Positions 18,388 through 29,465 of a stretch of 63,278 nucleotides of DNA are shown here, piece after piece (positions within the stretch are counted from its first letter, which is position 1; each line of letters starts with the position of its first letter). The translations under genes and the position numbers were made by a program. The stretch is from an uncultured Bacteroidales bacterium (lineage in GTDB: Bacteria > Bacteroidota > Bacteroidia > Bacteroidales > UBA932), in assembly GCA_947302175.1 (NCBI GenBank), contig CAMYVB010000010.1, forward strand, positions 1-63,278, given 5' to 3'. Below the pieces are notes generated by a model. The model saw only the letters and a list, made by a program, of their open reading frames with translations. It was not told the origin of the DNA and did not search any database.

Positions 18388-18558
18388 ATGGCACACAAAA
18401 TCAATCCCGAAACTTGCATCGCTTGTGGCGCATGCCAGGGAGAATGCCCCACCGGGGCCATCAGCGAAGGAGACGTCTACTCCATCGACCCCAATGTCTG
18501 CATAGACTGCGGCGCCTGCGCCGACGCATGCCCCACCGGTTCCATCAGCGGCGAGTAA
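18388..18558 (+). CDS. 2[4Fe-4S] ferredoxin
   Basis: 56-aa acidic protein beginning MAHKINPETCIACG. It has two complete cluster motifs, C-I-A-C-G-A-C-Q-G-E-C-P (about 10-21) and C-I-D-C-G-A-C-A-D-A-C-P (about 38-49), the clostridial-type fold with two low-potential [4Fe-4S] clusters. It would shuttle electrons for oxidoreductases such as pyruvate:ferredoxin oxidoreductase; none is nearby. Monocistronic, with its own promoter and a strong terminator 27 nt after the stop. Confidence 0.95.
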   Translation: MAHKINPETCIACGACQGECPTGAISEGDVYSIDPNVCIDCGACADACPTGSISGE

Positions 18559-18584
18559 TACTTCCCGATCTAGTCAGAACGTTC

Positions 18585-18616
18585 AGAGGCCGCCCTTTTG
18601 GGGTCGGCCTCTTTTT
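18585..18616 (+). terminator. Terminator after the ferredoxin gene
   Basis: Stem AGAGGCCG (18585-18592) and CGGCCTCT (18605-18612), 12-nt loop, followed by TTTTT. lysA ends 4 nt beyond on the opposite strand, so it may also stop lysA transcripts. Confidence 0.85.
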
Positions 18617-18620
18617 ATGC

Positions 18621-19778
18621 TCAGAGCTGATCGGAGTAAACCGACGGCGGCAGGTCGTGGAGGTTGTAGCGCGAGGCCATGGAAGCTCCGTATGCGCCGG
18701 CGGACTTGATGGTGATAAGGTCGCCGCGGCGCGTCATCGGCAGGCCGACGCTTTCATCGAAAACATCCGTCGACTCGCAGGCAGTGCCCACTATGGTATA
18801 GCGCTCGTTCTTTGTGGAAGTCGACGTGATGTTCTCAATACTATGGTATGCTCCATAGAGGGCGGGACGTATAAGCTCGGTCATGCTGGCGTCCACAATG
18901 ACCAGCTTGCGCCCTGTGGCCGTAGTCTTATTGAAAAGGACGCTGGTGATGAGCTCGCCGCACTGGGCGACAATGGCCCTGCCGAACTCGAAATGCACCT
19001 CCCGGCCGCCCACCTTCAGGTGGGAATTGATGATTGAAAAGACAGAGGCGAAATTCGGAACCGGCTCATTCTCAGGGAAGTCGTAATTGATGCCGAGGCC
19101 GCCGCCCACATCCACGAAATCCAGCTCGAAGCCGAGCGAACTGAGATTGTCGACTATGGCGTTGACCTTGTGGCAGAGGTATTCGAACACATGCAGCTCG
19201 CGGATCTGCGAGCCGATATGCAGATGCATACCCTTCACCCTCAGGTTGGAGAGGCCCTTTATGAAATCAGCCTTTTCGAGGACTTCTTCCCAGGAAATAC
19301 CGAACTTGCTGTCCGCCTGGCCGGTGTCTATGCAGTGGTTGGTCTTGGGGTCTATGTCGGGATTGATGCGAAGGGCGACGGTGACCACCTTGCCCGCTTC
19401 TTTTGCGAAGGCGTTCACTATCTCGAGCTCCTCCATCGACTCGCAGTTGATGGCAAATATGCCCTGCGCGATGGCGTAGCGTATCTCCTTGTCCCTTTTG
19501 CCCACGCCGGCGTAAACGATCATCGACGGGTCGAAACCCGCCTCGAGAGCGCAGCGCAGCTCATTGCCGCTGGCGCAGTCTATGCCAAGTCCGTGGGAGC
19601 GTATTATCTCCAGCAGGCGCGGGTCGGAATTGGCCTTGATGGCATAGTGCAGCACGTAACCGTAGCGCTGGGCGACGGAAGTGGCGCTGGAGAGCGTCTG
19701 TTCCAGAAGGTCCAGATCGTAGAGGTAGAACGGCGTCTCGAACGCCCTGAGTTTTTCGGCGACTTGTCTTGATAGCAT
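18621..19778 (-). CDS. lysA: Diaminopimelate decarboxylase
   Basis: PLP enzyme converting meso-diaminopimelate to lysine, the last step of lysine synthesis. 385 aa: the PLP lysine is in YAIKANSD (Lys48), followed by HIGSQI (about 190), the phosphate-binding GGGLGINYD (about 226-234), and the C-terminal CESTDVF and GAYGASMASRYN motifs of group IV decarboxylases. The usual EPGR motif reads EFGRAIV here. Last gene of the guaB-asd-nucleoside kinase-nadE-lysA operon, 3 nt after nadE; asd earlier in the same operon also serves lysine synthesis. Confidence 0.93.
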   Translation of the reverse strand: MLSRQVAEKLRAFETPFYLYDLDLLEQTLSSATSVAQRYGYVLHYAIKANSDPRLLEIIRSHGLGIDCASGNELRCALEAGFDPSMIVYAGVGKRDKEIRYAIAQGIFAINCESMEELEIVNAFAKEAGKVVTVALRINPDIDPKTNHCIDTGQADSKFGISWEEVLEKADFIKGLSNLRVKGMHLHIGSQIRELHVFEYLCHKVNAIVDNLSSLGFELDFVDVGGGLGINYDFPENEPVPNFASVFSIINSHLKVGGREVHFEFGRAIVAQCGELITSVLFNKTTATGRKLVIVDASMTELIRPALYGAYHSIENITSTSTKNERYTIVGTACESTDVFDESVGLPMTRRGDLITIKSAGAYGASMASRYNLHDLPPSVYSDQL

Positions 19779-19781
19779 AGG

Positions 19782-20534
19782 TTATTCGAATATTGGGAAT
19801 TTGGGGTCGAACGAAGGGATGTGGAGTATCTCTGTCTTGAAGCGGTTGGCCCTGTGCATGGACGCTATCTTTGCGCGTACGGACTCGTCCTCGCAGACGC
19901 CCTCGCGTATGAAAGCGTCCAGGGTGGCGTAGCTGAATCCGAACTTCTCCTCGTCGGGGCGGGAGTGCGGCAGACCGTCGTCTGGAGTCTTTTCCACCCA
20001 CTCTGAGGGCAGTCCCAGCGCATGCCCGATGCCGAGCACTTCGCGCACCACGAGTTTACCAAGCGGCGAAAAAGAGCCGGCGGCATCGCCGAAGAGCGTC
20101 GCGTAACCTATGTAATCCTCGCTCAGGTTGCAGGTATTGGCAACGAAACCATTGAAAGTCTGGGCCACGGCGTAGAGCATGGTCATGCGTATGCGCGGCG
20201 GAATGTTCTGCACGCTCTGGACGGAAAACACCCCTCCGGGAACGCAGGCCGAGGCGGCCTCGCACTCGTCGGTGATCTTTCCTATGGGAAGCTCAATATA
20301 TCTTATGCCAAGATGGGCGCAAATCTTGTCCGCACCGTTGAGACTTTGCCCGCCCTGGGGCATGGCTACTCCTATGACACGGCCGGGGCCTAAAGCCTCG
20401 GCGCAGAGGGCGGCGGCAATGGTGCTGTCCTTGCCTCCGCTCATTCCGAGAACGGCGGCCGAGGAAGGACCGAAGGGGGCGAACCAATCGCGTATCCAGG
20501 CGACGCAGGCGTCTTTAAGTGCTATGTAATCCAT
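19782..20534 (-). CDS. nadE: NAD+ synthase (ammonia-dependent form)
   Basis: Adenylates nicotinate adenine dinucleotide and amidates it to NAD+. 250 aa with the PP-loop SGGKDS (32-37), a conserved NLSEDYIGYATLFGD-like segment (NTCNLSED, GYATLFGDAAG, about 134-150) and the C-terminal KTPDDGLPH region. There is no glutaminase (nitrilase) domain, so it should use free ammonia or ammonia from a separate protein. Six nt after the nucleoside kinase gene and 3 nt before lysA. Confidence 0.92.
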   Translation of the reverse strand: MDYIALKDACVAWIRDWFAPFGPSSAAVLGMSGGKDSTIAAALCAEALGPGRVIGVAMPQGGQSLNGADKICAHLGIRYIELPIGKITDECEAASACVPGGVFSVQSVQNIPPRIRMTMLYAVAQTFNGFVANTCNLSEDYIGYATLFGDAAGSFSPLGKLVVREVLGIGHALGLPSEWVEKTPDDGLPHSRPDEEKFGFSYATLDAFIREGVCEDESVRAKIASMHRANRFKTEILHIPSFDPKFPIFE

Positions 20535-20540
20535 TGAAAA

Positions 20541-22214
20541 TCAATAAATGAATGATGAGCCTCCGAGGAACTCCCTAAGCAGCGAAGTGGGCGGAATCTC
20601 ATTGTCCGGCACGGGCACGAAATAGTGAATGAACTTGAGAAGCCTGTGGGCCTCGGAGTATTCGGGGCAATTCTTGGGTATGCTGGCAAGTATGGGCTCG
20701 GCGTGGTTGCGCAGCACCGCGAACTCCACGAGATAGGCGGAATTGAACATCACGTCGGCATTCTCCTGGTAGGGGTAAATCCACTTTTCCTCGGCTTCGC
20801 ACACCTTGGGCCACTGGGCTATGGTCTGCCTGGGAGTGAATGCGCCCTTGAGATAGTCACGCACTATTCTCCTCAGGAGTCGGTTGTCGCTAGTGGGTAT
20901 GCAGTTGTGGTGGTCGAGAGGTATGCCGGTCAGAGTGGAAATGAAGATGCGGAACTTCGTGCTCTCAGGGATGAGGTCGGTGAGGCGGGGGTTCATTGCG
21001 TGTATGCCCTCGACTATGACGACTGTCCCGGCGCCGAGCTTGAGGCGCTTGCCGTTGTATTCGCGCTTGCCGGTGACGAAGTTGAATTCGGGAACGTCTA
21101 TGGTTTCGCCGCCGAGAAGGGCTACGAGGTCCTTCTGGAGGGATTCGTGGTCCACGCTCTCGAAATTATCGAAGTCGTAGCTGCCGTCGGGGAACTTGGG
21201 CGTGTCCTCGCGGTTGACGAAATAGTCGTCGGTGGAGAAGGATACGGGTCTCAGGCCGCAGGCCTTGAGCTGTATGCTAAGACGCTTCGTGACGGTGGTT
21301 TTGCCGCTGCTGCTGGGGCCGGTTATGAGCACGAGTCTCAGGGGATCGGTCTCGCGGTTGTAGCGCCTCTCGATTTCTTCGGCTATCTGGACTATCTTCT
21401 TTTCCTGTAGTGCTTCGGAGACCTGGATGAGCTCGCTGCCGCGGCCCTTGAGGCAGGCGTGGTTCACGTCGCCCACGGTGTTCAGGTGGGTGATGATGTT
21501 CCAGCGCAGGTTCTCCGAGAACATGTCGTAGGTCTTGGGCTGGTCTATGAAAGGCGCCAGGCGGTCGGGTGAGTGATGGTCGGGGATGCGAAGGAGTATA
21601 CCGTCCCTGTACTGCTCCAGGCCCCATACCTTGAGGTAGCCGGCGTCGGGGACGAGGCGGCCGTAGTAGTAGTCGGGGGTGTCTCCGAGAGTGTAGTAGT
21701 CGGTATATACGGTGCCTGAAGTTTCGAAGAGGCGGACTTTGTCGGCATAGCCGTTTTCACGGAACATCTTGACGGCCTCCTCGGTCTGGAGCTCGTGGCG
21801 GTGGAAAGAGAGCTTCTGCTCCACGATTTCCTGCATGCGGGCGCGAATGATCGCCACATCCTCGAGGTTGGGATTTGTACCGTCTTCCTTATTTAGATTG
21901 CAGTAATATCCGCCGCCAAGGGGGTGCTCGATATATATCCTTGCACCGGGAAGGACGTCGCGGGTGGCCTTGCAGAGCAGGAAGAAGAGCGAGCGGCAGT
22001 AGACGCGCATGCCGCTGGCCTCACGGGCATCGAGATACTCGATGTCGCGGCTGTTGTAGGCTCTGAACTTAAGGCCCTGGGAGACGTTGTTGACCTTGGC
22101 TGAAACGATGGGGAATTCGTGGTGGAATTCGAATGAGGGAAGCATTTCCAGAAGGGTGGTGCCTTCGGGAAATTCAAGCGAGGTCCCTGTGTTACGGCAA
22201 TGGATGCGTATCAT
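20541..22214 (-). CDS. TGS-domain nucleoside (uridine-type) kinase
   Basis: 557 aa. An N-terminal TGS-like domain (about 1-65) and a threonyl-tRNA-synthetase-like second domain with HxxxH-type segment IYIEHPLGGGYY (about 96-107) precede a P-loop kinase domain (about 290-500) with GPSSSGKTT (about 298-306) and a uridine kinase/phosphoribulokinase-like DDYFVNRED and VEGIHAMNP. The family occurs in Bacteroidetes and Firmicutes; the substrate is probably a nucleoside but is not proven by sequence. Starts 1 nt after asd ends, inside the tight operon. Confidence 0.85.
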   Translation of the reverse strand: MIRIHCRNTGTSLEFPEGTTLLEMLPSFEFHHEFPIVSAKVNNVSQGLKFRAYNSRDIEYLDAREASGMRVYCRSLFFLLCKATRDVLPGARIYIEHPLGGGYYCNLNKEDGTNPNLEDVAIIRARMQEIVEQKLSFHRHELQTEEAVKMFRENGYADKVRLFETSGTVYTDYYTLGDTPDYYYGRLVPDAGYLKVWGLEQYRDGILLRIPDHHSPDRLAPFIDQPKTYDMFSENLRWNIITHLNTVGDVNHACLKGRGSELIQVSEALQEKKIVQIAEEIERRYNRETDPLRLVLITGPSSSGKTTVTKRLSIQLKACGLRPVSFSTDDYFVNREDTPKFPDGSYDFDNFESVDHESLQKDLVALLGGETIDVPEFNFVTGKREYNGKRLKLGAGTVVIVEGIHAMNPRLTDLIPESTKFRIFISTLTGIPLDHHNCIPTSDNRLLRRIVRDYLKGAFTPRQTIAQWPKVCEAEEKWIYPYQENADVMFNSAYLVEFAVLRNHAEPILASIPKNCPEYSEAHRLLKFIHYFVPVPDNEIPPTSLLREFLGGSSFIY

Positions 22215-22215
22215 G

Positions 22216-24410
<2,195 letters not shown>

Positions 24411-24415
24411 TTAAG

Positions 24416-25723
24416 TCAGTAGTAAAGAACCGATAGTTTTTCAAGCTCCTCACGAAGCCTCGGCCAAGAATAGAAAGCGCCCCGGTCGGGAGAGAGTGAG
24501 CGAAGGAAGGTTTCCCGCTCATTGTGAAGGATTTTGACTATGACCTCGCCCTTGCGGTTGCGGTAGAAGACGAATTGGAGGTTGGTGGCCATGGGAATCT
24601 GCTGCGAGGCTATCCAGCCTTTCTCCCATTCCTCTCCGACATGGCTTGTGCCGGGGCAGCCTTCCAGGTCGAGCTGGAGCATAAGGGGCAGAATGCCTCC
24701 GTCGTGGCTGAAACGAAGGTCGGCGGCTTTGCGGCTGCCTTTCGAAAGCGCCTCGTCCGCCTTTTCCAAAAGGTCGCGAACCATCAGGGCGCCAACGCGG
24801 CGAAGGACTTCGCCGTTCTCCAGGGTATAGCCGTGCGCGTTCATGCAGGCGGCGCTTCTGGCAGCGCAGTAATTAAGCAACTCGTCGAAGGTGAAGAGAC
24901 TGTAATACTGAGGCGTGTCCCTGTCGAGGCACTGCTCTATTACGCCGTGGCTGATGAGATTATACATGAAAAGGTGCCAGTCACCCCCGTCCATGCACTC
25001 CTTTGCGGCTGCGGGGTCGGTAAAGAAGCGCTTTCCGGCCTCAAGGGGCACTAGCCTTGCCCTCTTTACGGAATCGACCATTTCGAGGCCGCGGTCTTCG
25101 GAGCTCAGCGCAGGGTTGCGGCCTCCGTGCTCGATGCGGGTGAGGGTGGAGTCTGTGTGCTCGTTGGAGACGAACTCGAATTCAAGGAAACTGGAGCGCT
25201 TCCTGATGGGTTCGCAAAAAGAGTACATGCTTTCCTGGCAGCGGTGGACCGTGCTCGATACAGCAAGCACCTGATTGCGCTTCCGGCTTCGAAGAAGGCG
25301 CCTTTCGCGTCGCATCATCCTTTGGGCAATGCCGCGATGCTCCTGCCTGCCTTTTTCCGTGAGCTCACCATACTTGTCTTCGTGGATAAGGGCTATGGAG
25401 TCCACAAGGTGGCGCACCATTCTCCCGGAGTCGGTGAGGAGACCCAGGCTATCCATTCGCGCGAAGGCTTCTAGGGTGGGGGAGAATTTGTCGGAAGTGT
25501 GGTAGCGGCTGCCGTGGCGGCTGAAATGGCTGACATAGAAGGGTTTATAACCCCTCGGAGGGCGGGAGTACTTAGTGCCCCTGGCGGGGGCTTCGTAGCT
25601 GTGGAGCTGGCCTGCGCAGCGGCTGATGTCTTCGCCTATATAGCGCTCTGCATCCTGGGCCTTTGCGGGGCTCAGGATGCAGATGGCTGAAAGAAGCGCA
25701 GTTATGAGTCTAAGCCTTCTCAT
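24416..25723 (-). CDS. Histidine acid phosphatase, MINPP/phytase-like
   Basis: 435 aa with a signal peptide (about 1-22, ending SPAKA). The clade-2 histidine phosphatase motif RHGSRY (69-74) supplies the nucleophilic His. A distal SHDGG (about 330) matches the HD/HAE proton-donor position. Proteins of this type in Bacteroides include multiple inositol-polyphosphate phosphatases that degrade phytate; the RHGSRY form fits that subgroup, but the substrate is inferred. Its first 14 nt overlap the 3' end of htpG on the same strand, so it is read as the second gene of a heat-shock transcript. Confidence 0.82.
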   Translation of the reverse strand: MRRLRLITALLSAICILSPAKAQDAERYIGEDISRCAGQLHSYEAPARGTKYSRPPRGYKPFYVSHFSRHGSRYHTSDKFSPTLEAFARMDSLGLLTDSGRMVRHLVDSIALIHEDKYGELTEKGRQEHRGIAQRMMRRERRLLRSRKRNQVLAVSSTVHRCQESMYSFCEPIRKRSSFLEFEFVSNEHTDSTLTRIEHGGRNPALSSEDRGLEMVDSVKRARLVPLEAGKRFFTDPAAAKECMDGGDWHLFMYNLISHGVIEQCLDRDTPQYYSLFTFDELLNYCAARSAACMNAHGYTLENGEVLRRVGALMVRDLLEKADEALSKGSRKAADLRFSHDGGILPLMLQLDLEGCPGTSHVGEEWEKGWIASQQIPMATNLQFVFYRNRKGEVIVKILHNERETFLRSLSPDRGAFYSWPRLREELEKLSVLYY

Positions 25724-27602
25724 TGAGGAGGGTCTGGCTGCGGGTTATGAAATCGGACAGGGCCTTGCCCTTGAGAAGGCCGTTGGAGAGCAGCGCGAGG
25801 TCGGTCACCTGCTTGAGGAGGTCGCTGGAGCGGGCGAACTCAGCCGCATCCGTGCCTTCAGAGGCTTTCAGCTCGTCCCAAATCCTGTGGATGAGGGGAT
25901 TCTCCATATTGACTATTATGTTGTAGGCCTCGGGCATATTGCCGTAGAAGTTCATACCGCCGCCTATGGCGCTCATTTCGCGGTAGCGGCGCAGGAACTC
26001 GCTCTGGGTGATAAGGACAGGGCCCTGGGTTTCGCCGAGGTTCCTGGGCTCGACATAGTAGTCGTTGCCTTCGGGAAGGATGGCCTTGAACATTTCGCTA
26101 AGGGACTTGCTGTCGTCTTCGCTCATTTCGGGCTTGGCTTCGTCCTCCTTGGGGATGAGGTTGGCTATGCTGTCGGAGTCCACGCGGGCCATCCTCACGT
26201 TCTCGAGTTTTTGCTCAAGGAGGTTGACGAAATGTGCGTCGAGCTCGCAGTCGAGAAGGAGGACGTCATAGCCCATGTTCTTGGCCTGCTCTATGAAGCT
26301 GTACTGCTTCTCGGTGTCGTTGGCATAAAGGAATACGGTCTTTTTGTCCTTGTCGGTCTGGGCGGGCTCAACTGCGGTCTTGTACTCGTCGAGGCTGAAA
26401 AATTTGCCGTCGGTGTTCTTGAGGAGGGCGAACTTGAGGGCGCGCTCGCAGAATTTTTCATCGCTGAGCATGCCGTACTCGATGAAGAGCTTGATGTTGT
26501 CCCATTTCTCCTCGAGCTTGGGACGCTGCTCCTTGAATATCTCTTCGAGGCGGTCGGCGACCTTCTTGGTGATGTAGGTGCTGATTTTCTTGACGTTGGC
26601 GTCGCTCTGGAGGTAGCTGCGGCTGACGTTCAGGGGGATGTCGGGGGAGTCGATGACGCCGTGCAGGAGGGTCAGGAAGTCGGGCACGATGTTGTCCACG
26701 TGGTCGGTCACGAACATCTGGTTGCAATAGAGCTGAATCTTGTTGCGGTCTATTGCCATGCGCTCCTTAATCTTGGGGAAGTAGAGTATGCCGGTGAGGT
26801 TGAAGGGGTAGTCCACATTCAGGTGAATGTGGAACATGGGCTCTTCTTGCATGGGATACAGGGCCTTGTAGAAGGCGTCGTAGTCTTCGTCCTTGAGCTC
26901 GGAAGGGGATTTGGTCCAGAGGGGCTCGATGGTGTTGATTACGTTGTCCTCGTCGGTCTCGACGTATTTGTCGTCCTTCCACTCCTGTTTCTTGCCGAAT
27001 ACCACGGGGACGGGCATGAACTTGCAGTATTTGTCGAGGAGCTGGGAGATACGTCCCTTGGCGGCGAACTCCTCGGCGTCGTCATCGAGCTCGAGGGTGA
27101 TTACGGTGCCGCGGTCCTTTTTGTCGCAGGGCTCCATCACGTACTCGGGGGAGCCGTCGCAGCTCCATTTCACGCCTTCAGCGCCTTCCTTGTAGGAGAG
27201 GGTCTCGATGGCGACTTTCTTCGAGACCATGAAGGCGGAATAGAATCCCAGGCCGAAATGGCCTATTATGTTGGTCTGGTCCTTATATTTCTCGAGGAAC
27301 TCGCCGGCGGAGGAGAAGGCGATCTGGTTGATGTATTTGTCCACCTCTTCGGCGGTCATGCCAATGCCGTTGTCCTTGATTTTGAGGGTCTTTTTCTTTT
27401 CGTCGAGTATGACTTCGACCTTGAGGTCGCCCAGAGTGCCGCTGAAGGCGCCGCTTGAGGCGAGGGCCTTTAGTTTCTGCTGAGCATCGACTGCGTTGGC
27501 TACGAGTTCGCGAAGGAATATTTCGTGGTCTGAATAAAGGAACTGCTTGATTACCGGGAAGATGTTCTCGGTGGTTACTCCGATTTTACCTTTGTTTTCC
27601 AT
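25710..27602 (-). CDS. htpG: Molecular chaperone HtpG (Hsp90)
   Basis: ATP-dependent chaperone. 630 aa: the GHKL ATPase domain opens with FPVIKQFLYSDHEIFLRELVANAVDA and includes DNGIGMT (about 98) and GHFGLGFYSAFM; middle-domain motifs NVSRSYLQ (about 328) and the Bacteroidetes-like C-terminal dimerisation domain follow. Upstream DNA shows a TGACAAA element and a sigma54-like site resembling the arrangement before groES, plus a hairpin in the predicted leader. The phosphatase gene overlaps its 3' end. Confidence 0.96.
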   Translation of the reverse strand: MENKGKIGVTTENIFPVIKQFLYSDHEIFLRELVANAVDAQQKLKALASSGAFSGTLGDLKVEVILDEKKKTLKIKDNGIGMTAEEVDKYINQIAFSSAGEFLEKYKDQTNIIGHFGLGFYSAFMVSKKVAIETLSYKEGAEGVKWSCDGSPEYVMEPCDKKDRGTVITLELDDDAEEFAAKGRISQLLDKYCKFMPVPVVFGKKQEWKDDKYVETDEDNVINTIEPLWTKSPSELKDEDYDAFYKALYPMQEEPMFHIHLNVDYPFNLTGILYFPKIKERMAIDRNKIQLYCNQMFVTDHVDNIVPDFLTLLHGVIDSPDIPLNVSRSYLQSDANVKKISTYITKKVADRLEEIFKEQRPKLEEKWDNIKLFIEYGMLSDEKFCERALKFALLKNTDGKFFSLDEYKTAVEPAQTDKDKKTVFLYANDTEKQYSFIEQAKNMGYDVLLLDCELDAHFVNLLEQKLENVRMARVDSDSIANLIPKEDEAKPEMSEDDSKSLSEMFKAILPEGNDYYVEPRNLGETQGPVLITQSEFLRRYREMSAIGGGMNFYGNMPEAYNIIVNMENPLIHRIWDELKASEGTDAAEFARSSDLLKQVTDLALLSNGLLKGKALSDFITRSQTLLNEKA

Positions 27603-27625
27603 ATGGGATCTTTTTAATTACAAAA

Positions 27626-27654
27626 CAGGGGCGCTCCCTTTCGGGGCGCTCCTG
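27626..27654 (-). terminator. Hairpin between the acyl-CoA synthetase gene and htpG (terminator or htpG leader structure)
   Basis: Arms CAGGGGCGCTCC (27626-27637) and GGGGCGCTCCTG (27643-27654) fold around a 5-nt loop. The stem is 12 bp as plus-strand RNA (two G-U pairs) and 10 bp with two A-C mismatches as minus-strand RNA. A T-rich stretch follows on the minus strand, fitting termination of the upstream gene. If htpG is transcribed from the site at 27661-27676, the same hairpin would lie in the htpG 5' leader. Confidence 0.6.
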
Positions 27655-27660
27655 CTTCAA

Positions 27661-27701
27661 TTCAATTTGCGTTCCAATGGCGCAGTTCCGCCATTTTGTC
27701 A
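27661..27701 (-). promoter_or_regulatory. Putative sigma54-like promoter with upstream TGACAAA element, htpG
   Basis: Minus strand: TGACAAAATGGCGGA begins at 27701. 25 nt after its first base comes TGGAACGCAAATTGAA (27676-27661), a -24/-12 type element with GG-N10-GA. The groES upstream region has the same order with a 24-nt offset. No TAnnTTTG promoter is evident before htpG. Two positions differ from the sigma54 consensus TGGCACGnnnnTTGCA. Confidence 0.45.
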
Positions 27702-27704
27702 GTC

Positions 27705-29351
27705 CTATTTATAGAGGAAACGCTTGATGGACATCTTAGGGGTCTTCTCGAAGGGGGCGAGCACGGTCTCAACCTTTGAAATCTGGCTGTAGACGGGGAG
27801 CTTGCGGTTGGCGTTGACCCTGATCTTCTCGGGGATGTCGGAGACGGCCTCCTCGTCGAGGGAGTCGCGCTTGATGGCCTCCTTGTCGAGATAGACTAGG
27901 GCGACAATCTTGCCTGCGCGGTCCAGGACGACGCTTTCGCTGACGTAGGGCTGGTTGTTCACTATGGCCTCGAGCTCCTCGGGATAGACGTTCTGGCCGT
28001 TGGAGGTGAGGATCATGGCCTTAGAGCGGCCGCGGATGAAGATGTTGCCGTCCTTGTCCATGGTGCCGAGGTCGCCGGTGCGGAGCCAGCCGTCTTCGGT
28101 GAATGCGACGGCGGAAGCCTCGGGGTTCTTGAAGTAGCCGATGGTGATGTTTTCGCCCTTGGCCTGGATTTCACCTGCGATATGCTGGGGGTCTTCGGAG
28201 TCGATGCGCACCTGGGCCACGTCGACGGCCTTGCCGCAGGAACCGGGGACGTACTTCGTCCAGTGCTCGTATGCGAGCAGGGGGCAGGCCTCGGTCATGC
28301 CGTATCCGACGAGATAGGGGAACTTGATGCGCTTGAAGAGCTTCTCGACCTCGGGGTTGAGAGCTGCGCCGCCCATGATGAACTCCAGGACTTCGCCGCC
28401 GAATGCTGCGATGAGGCCATCCTTGACCTTCTTGTAGATGATGTAATTGATGCCGGGGATCTTGGTGAGGACCTTGATGAGGGGCTTGTCGAGGGTGGGC
28501 TTAACCTTGCTCTTGTAGATTTTTTCCATCACGAGAGGGACGGTGATGAGAAGGTAGGGCTTGACCTGGGCGAAGGCGCTCATAAGGGCTGCCGGAGTGG
28601 GGGCCTTGGCCATCCAGTAGATGGAGGTGCCGTTGCACATGGGATAGATGAACTCGATTACGAGGCCGTACATGTGGGCCATGGGGAGCATGGAGACCAT
28701 CCTTTCTCCTGCGGGAACGTGCCTCTGGCTATAGTCGACGTTTGCGCTGAAGTTGCGGTAGGTGAGCATGACGCCCTTGGGGTCGCCGGTCGACCCGGAG
28801 GTGTAGCTGATGGTTGAAAGGTCGTCCCAGTTGTCTGTGGGATAATCGACATTTTCGGGGCCGAAACCTCCGGGCCACTTTTCGGCGAAGAGGTTTTCCA
28901 TAGTAAGGTAAGTAGCCTTGGTCTTTTCGTCCTTGGCCCAGAGGCATTTCCAGTCATCTACGTTGATGATGATCTGCACATTCGGCATAGCAGCCAGGTC
29001 CATGTGCTTGAATTTTGCCTCATTGGTGAAAAGGGCGACGCTCTCGGAATGGTTCACTAGGGCTGAAGCGTTGTCGGGCGTGAAGTCCGCGAGGAGGGGA
29101 ACGATGACGGTCTCGTAGGTATTGACCGCCATGTAGACCATGCCCCAGCGGGCTCCATTGCCGGCGTAGAGCGCTATTTTATCGCCTTTCTTGAAGCCGA
29201 GGGCTTCGAAGGCGAGGTGGAATTTTTCTATCTGGGTGGCCATCTGGCCGAAGGAATAGGAGTCGCCGCCGATGGTGTTCAGCGCGACCTTGTCCCAGTA
29301 CTTCTTGGTTGCATTCTGGAGTCTCTCCAGGTAGTGGGGATACTGCTGCAT
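27705..29351 (-). CDS. AMP-forming acyl-CoA synthetase (long-chain fatty acid-CoA ligase type)
   Basis: 548 aa ANL-superfamily ligase activating a carboxylic acid through an acyl-adenylate to acyl-CoA. The P-loop-like motif YTSGSTGDPKG is near 186, GYGMTEACP near 356, the hinge-region TGDLGTMDKDGNIFIRGR near 427, and the adenylation lysine in KTPKMSIKRFLYK at the very C-terminus. It resembles FadD/long-chain synthetases used in fatty-acid recycling; the chain length is not determinable. Monocistronic, with a good promoter (29381-29411). Confidence 0.88.
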   Translation of the reverse strand: MQQYPHYLERLQNATKKYWDKVALNTIGGDSYSFGQMATQIEKFHLAFEALGFKKGDKIALYAGNGARWGMVYMAVNTYETVIVPLLADFTPDNASALVNHSESVALFTNEAKFKHMDLAAMPNVQIIINVDDWKCLWAKDEKTKATYLTMENLFAEKWPGGFGPENVDYPTDNWDDLSTISYTSGSTGDPKGVMLTYRNFSANVDYSQRHVPAGERMVSMLPMAHMYGLVIEFIYPMCNGTSIYWMAKAPTPAALMSAFAQVKPYLLITVPLVMEKIYKSKVKPTLDKPLIKVLTKIPGINYIIYKKVKDGLIAAFGGEVLEFIMGGAALNPEVEKLFKRIKFPYLVGYGMTEACPLLAYEHWTKYVPGSCGKAVDVAQVRIDSEDPQHIAGEIQAKGENITIGYFKNPEASAVAFTEDGWLRTGDLGTMDKDGNIFIRGRSKAMILTSNGQNVYPEELEAIVNNQPYVSESVVLDRAGKIVALVYLDKEAIKRDSLDEEAVSDIPEKIRVNANRKLPVYSQISKVETVLAPFEKTPKMSIKRFLYK

Positions 29352-29380
29352 TATCGTGTGGTTTTAGATTATCGTTGCGG

Positions 29381-29411
29381 CAAAAGTAAAATGAGCCCCG
29401 TTTTTTTCCAA
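29381..29411 (-). promoter_or_regulatory. Promoter of the acyl-CoA synthetase gene
   Basis: Minus strand TTG (29411-29409), 20 nt, TACTTTTG (29388-29381), about 30 nt ahead of the ATG. Confidence 0.7.
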
Positions 29412-29442
29412 GTTCCCGTGCGTGTATGTGGCGAATATTTAA

Positions 29443-29450
29443 TACTTTTG
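29443..29450 (+). promoter_or_regulatory. -7 box of the HAD hydrolase gene
   Basis: TACTTTTG, 15 nt before the ATG at 29466 and 30 nt before the one at 29481; no clear -33 TTG. Confidence 0.5.
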
Positions 29451-29465
29451 TGGCGAACAAAAATT

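Noticed and set aside
25677..27458. 593-codon plus-strand frame opposite htpG
   Set aside because: Antisense shadow of the conserved htpG gene; no promoter or recognisable domain.
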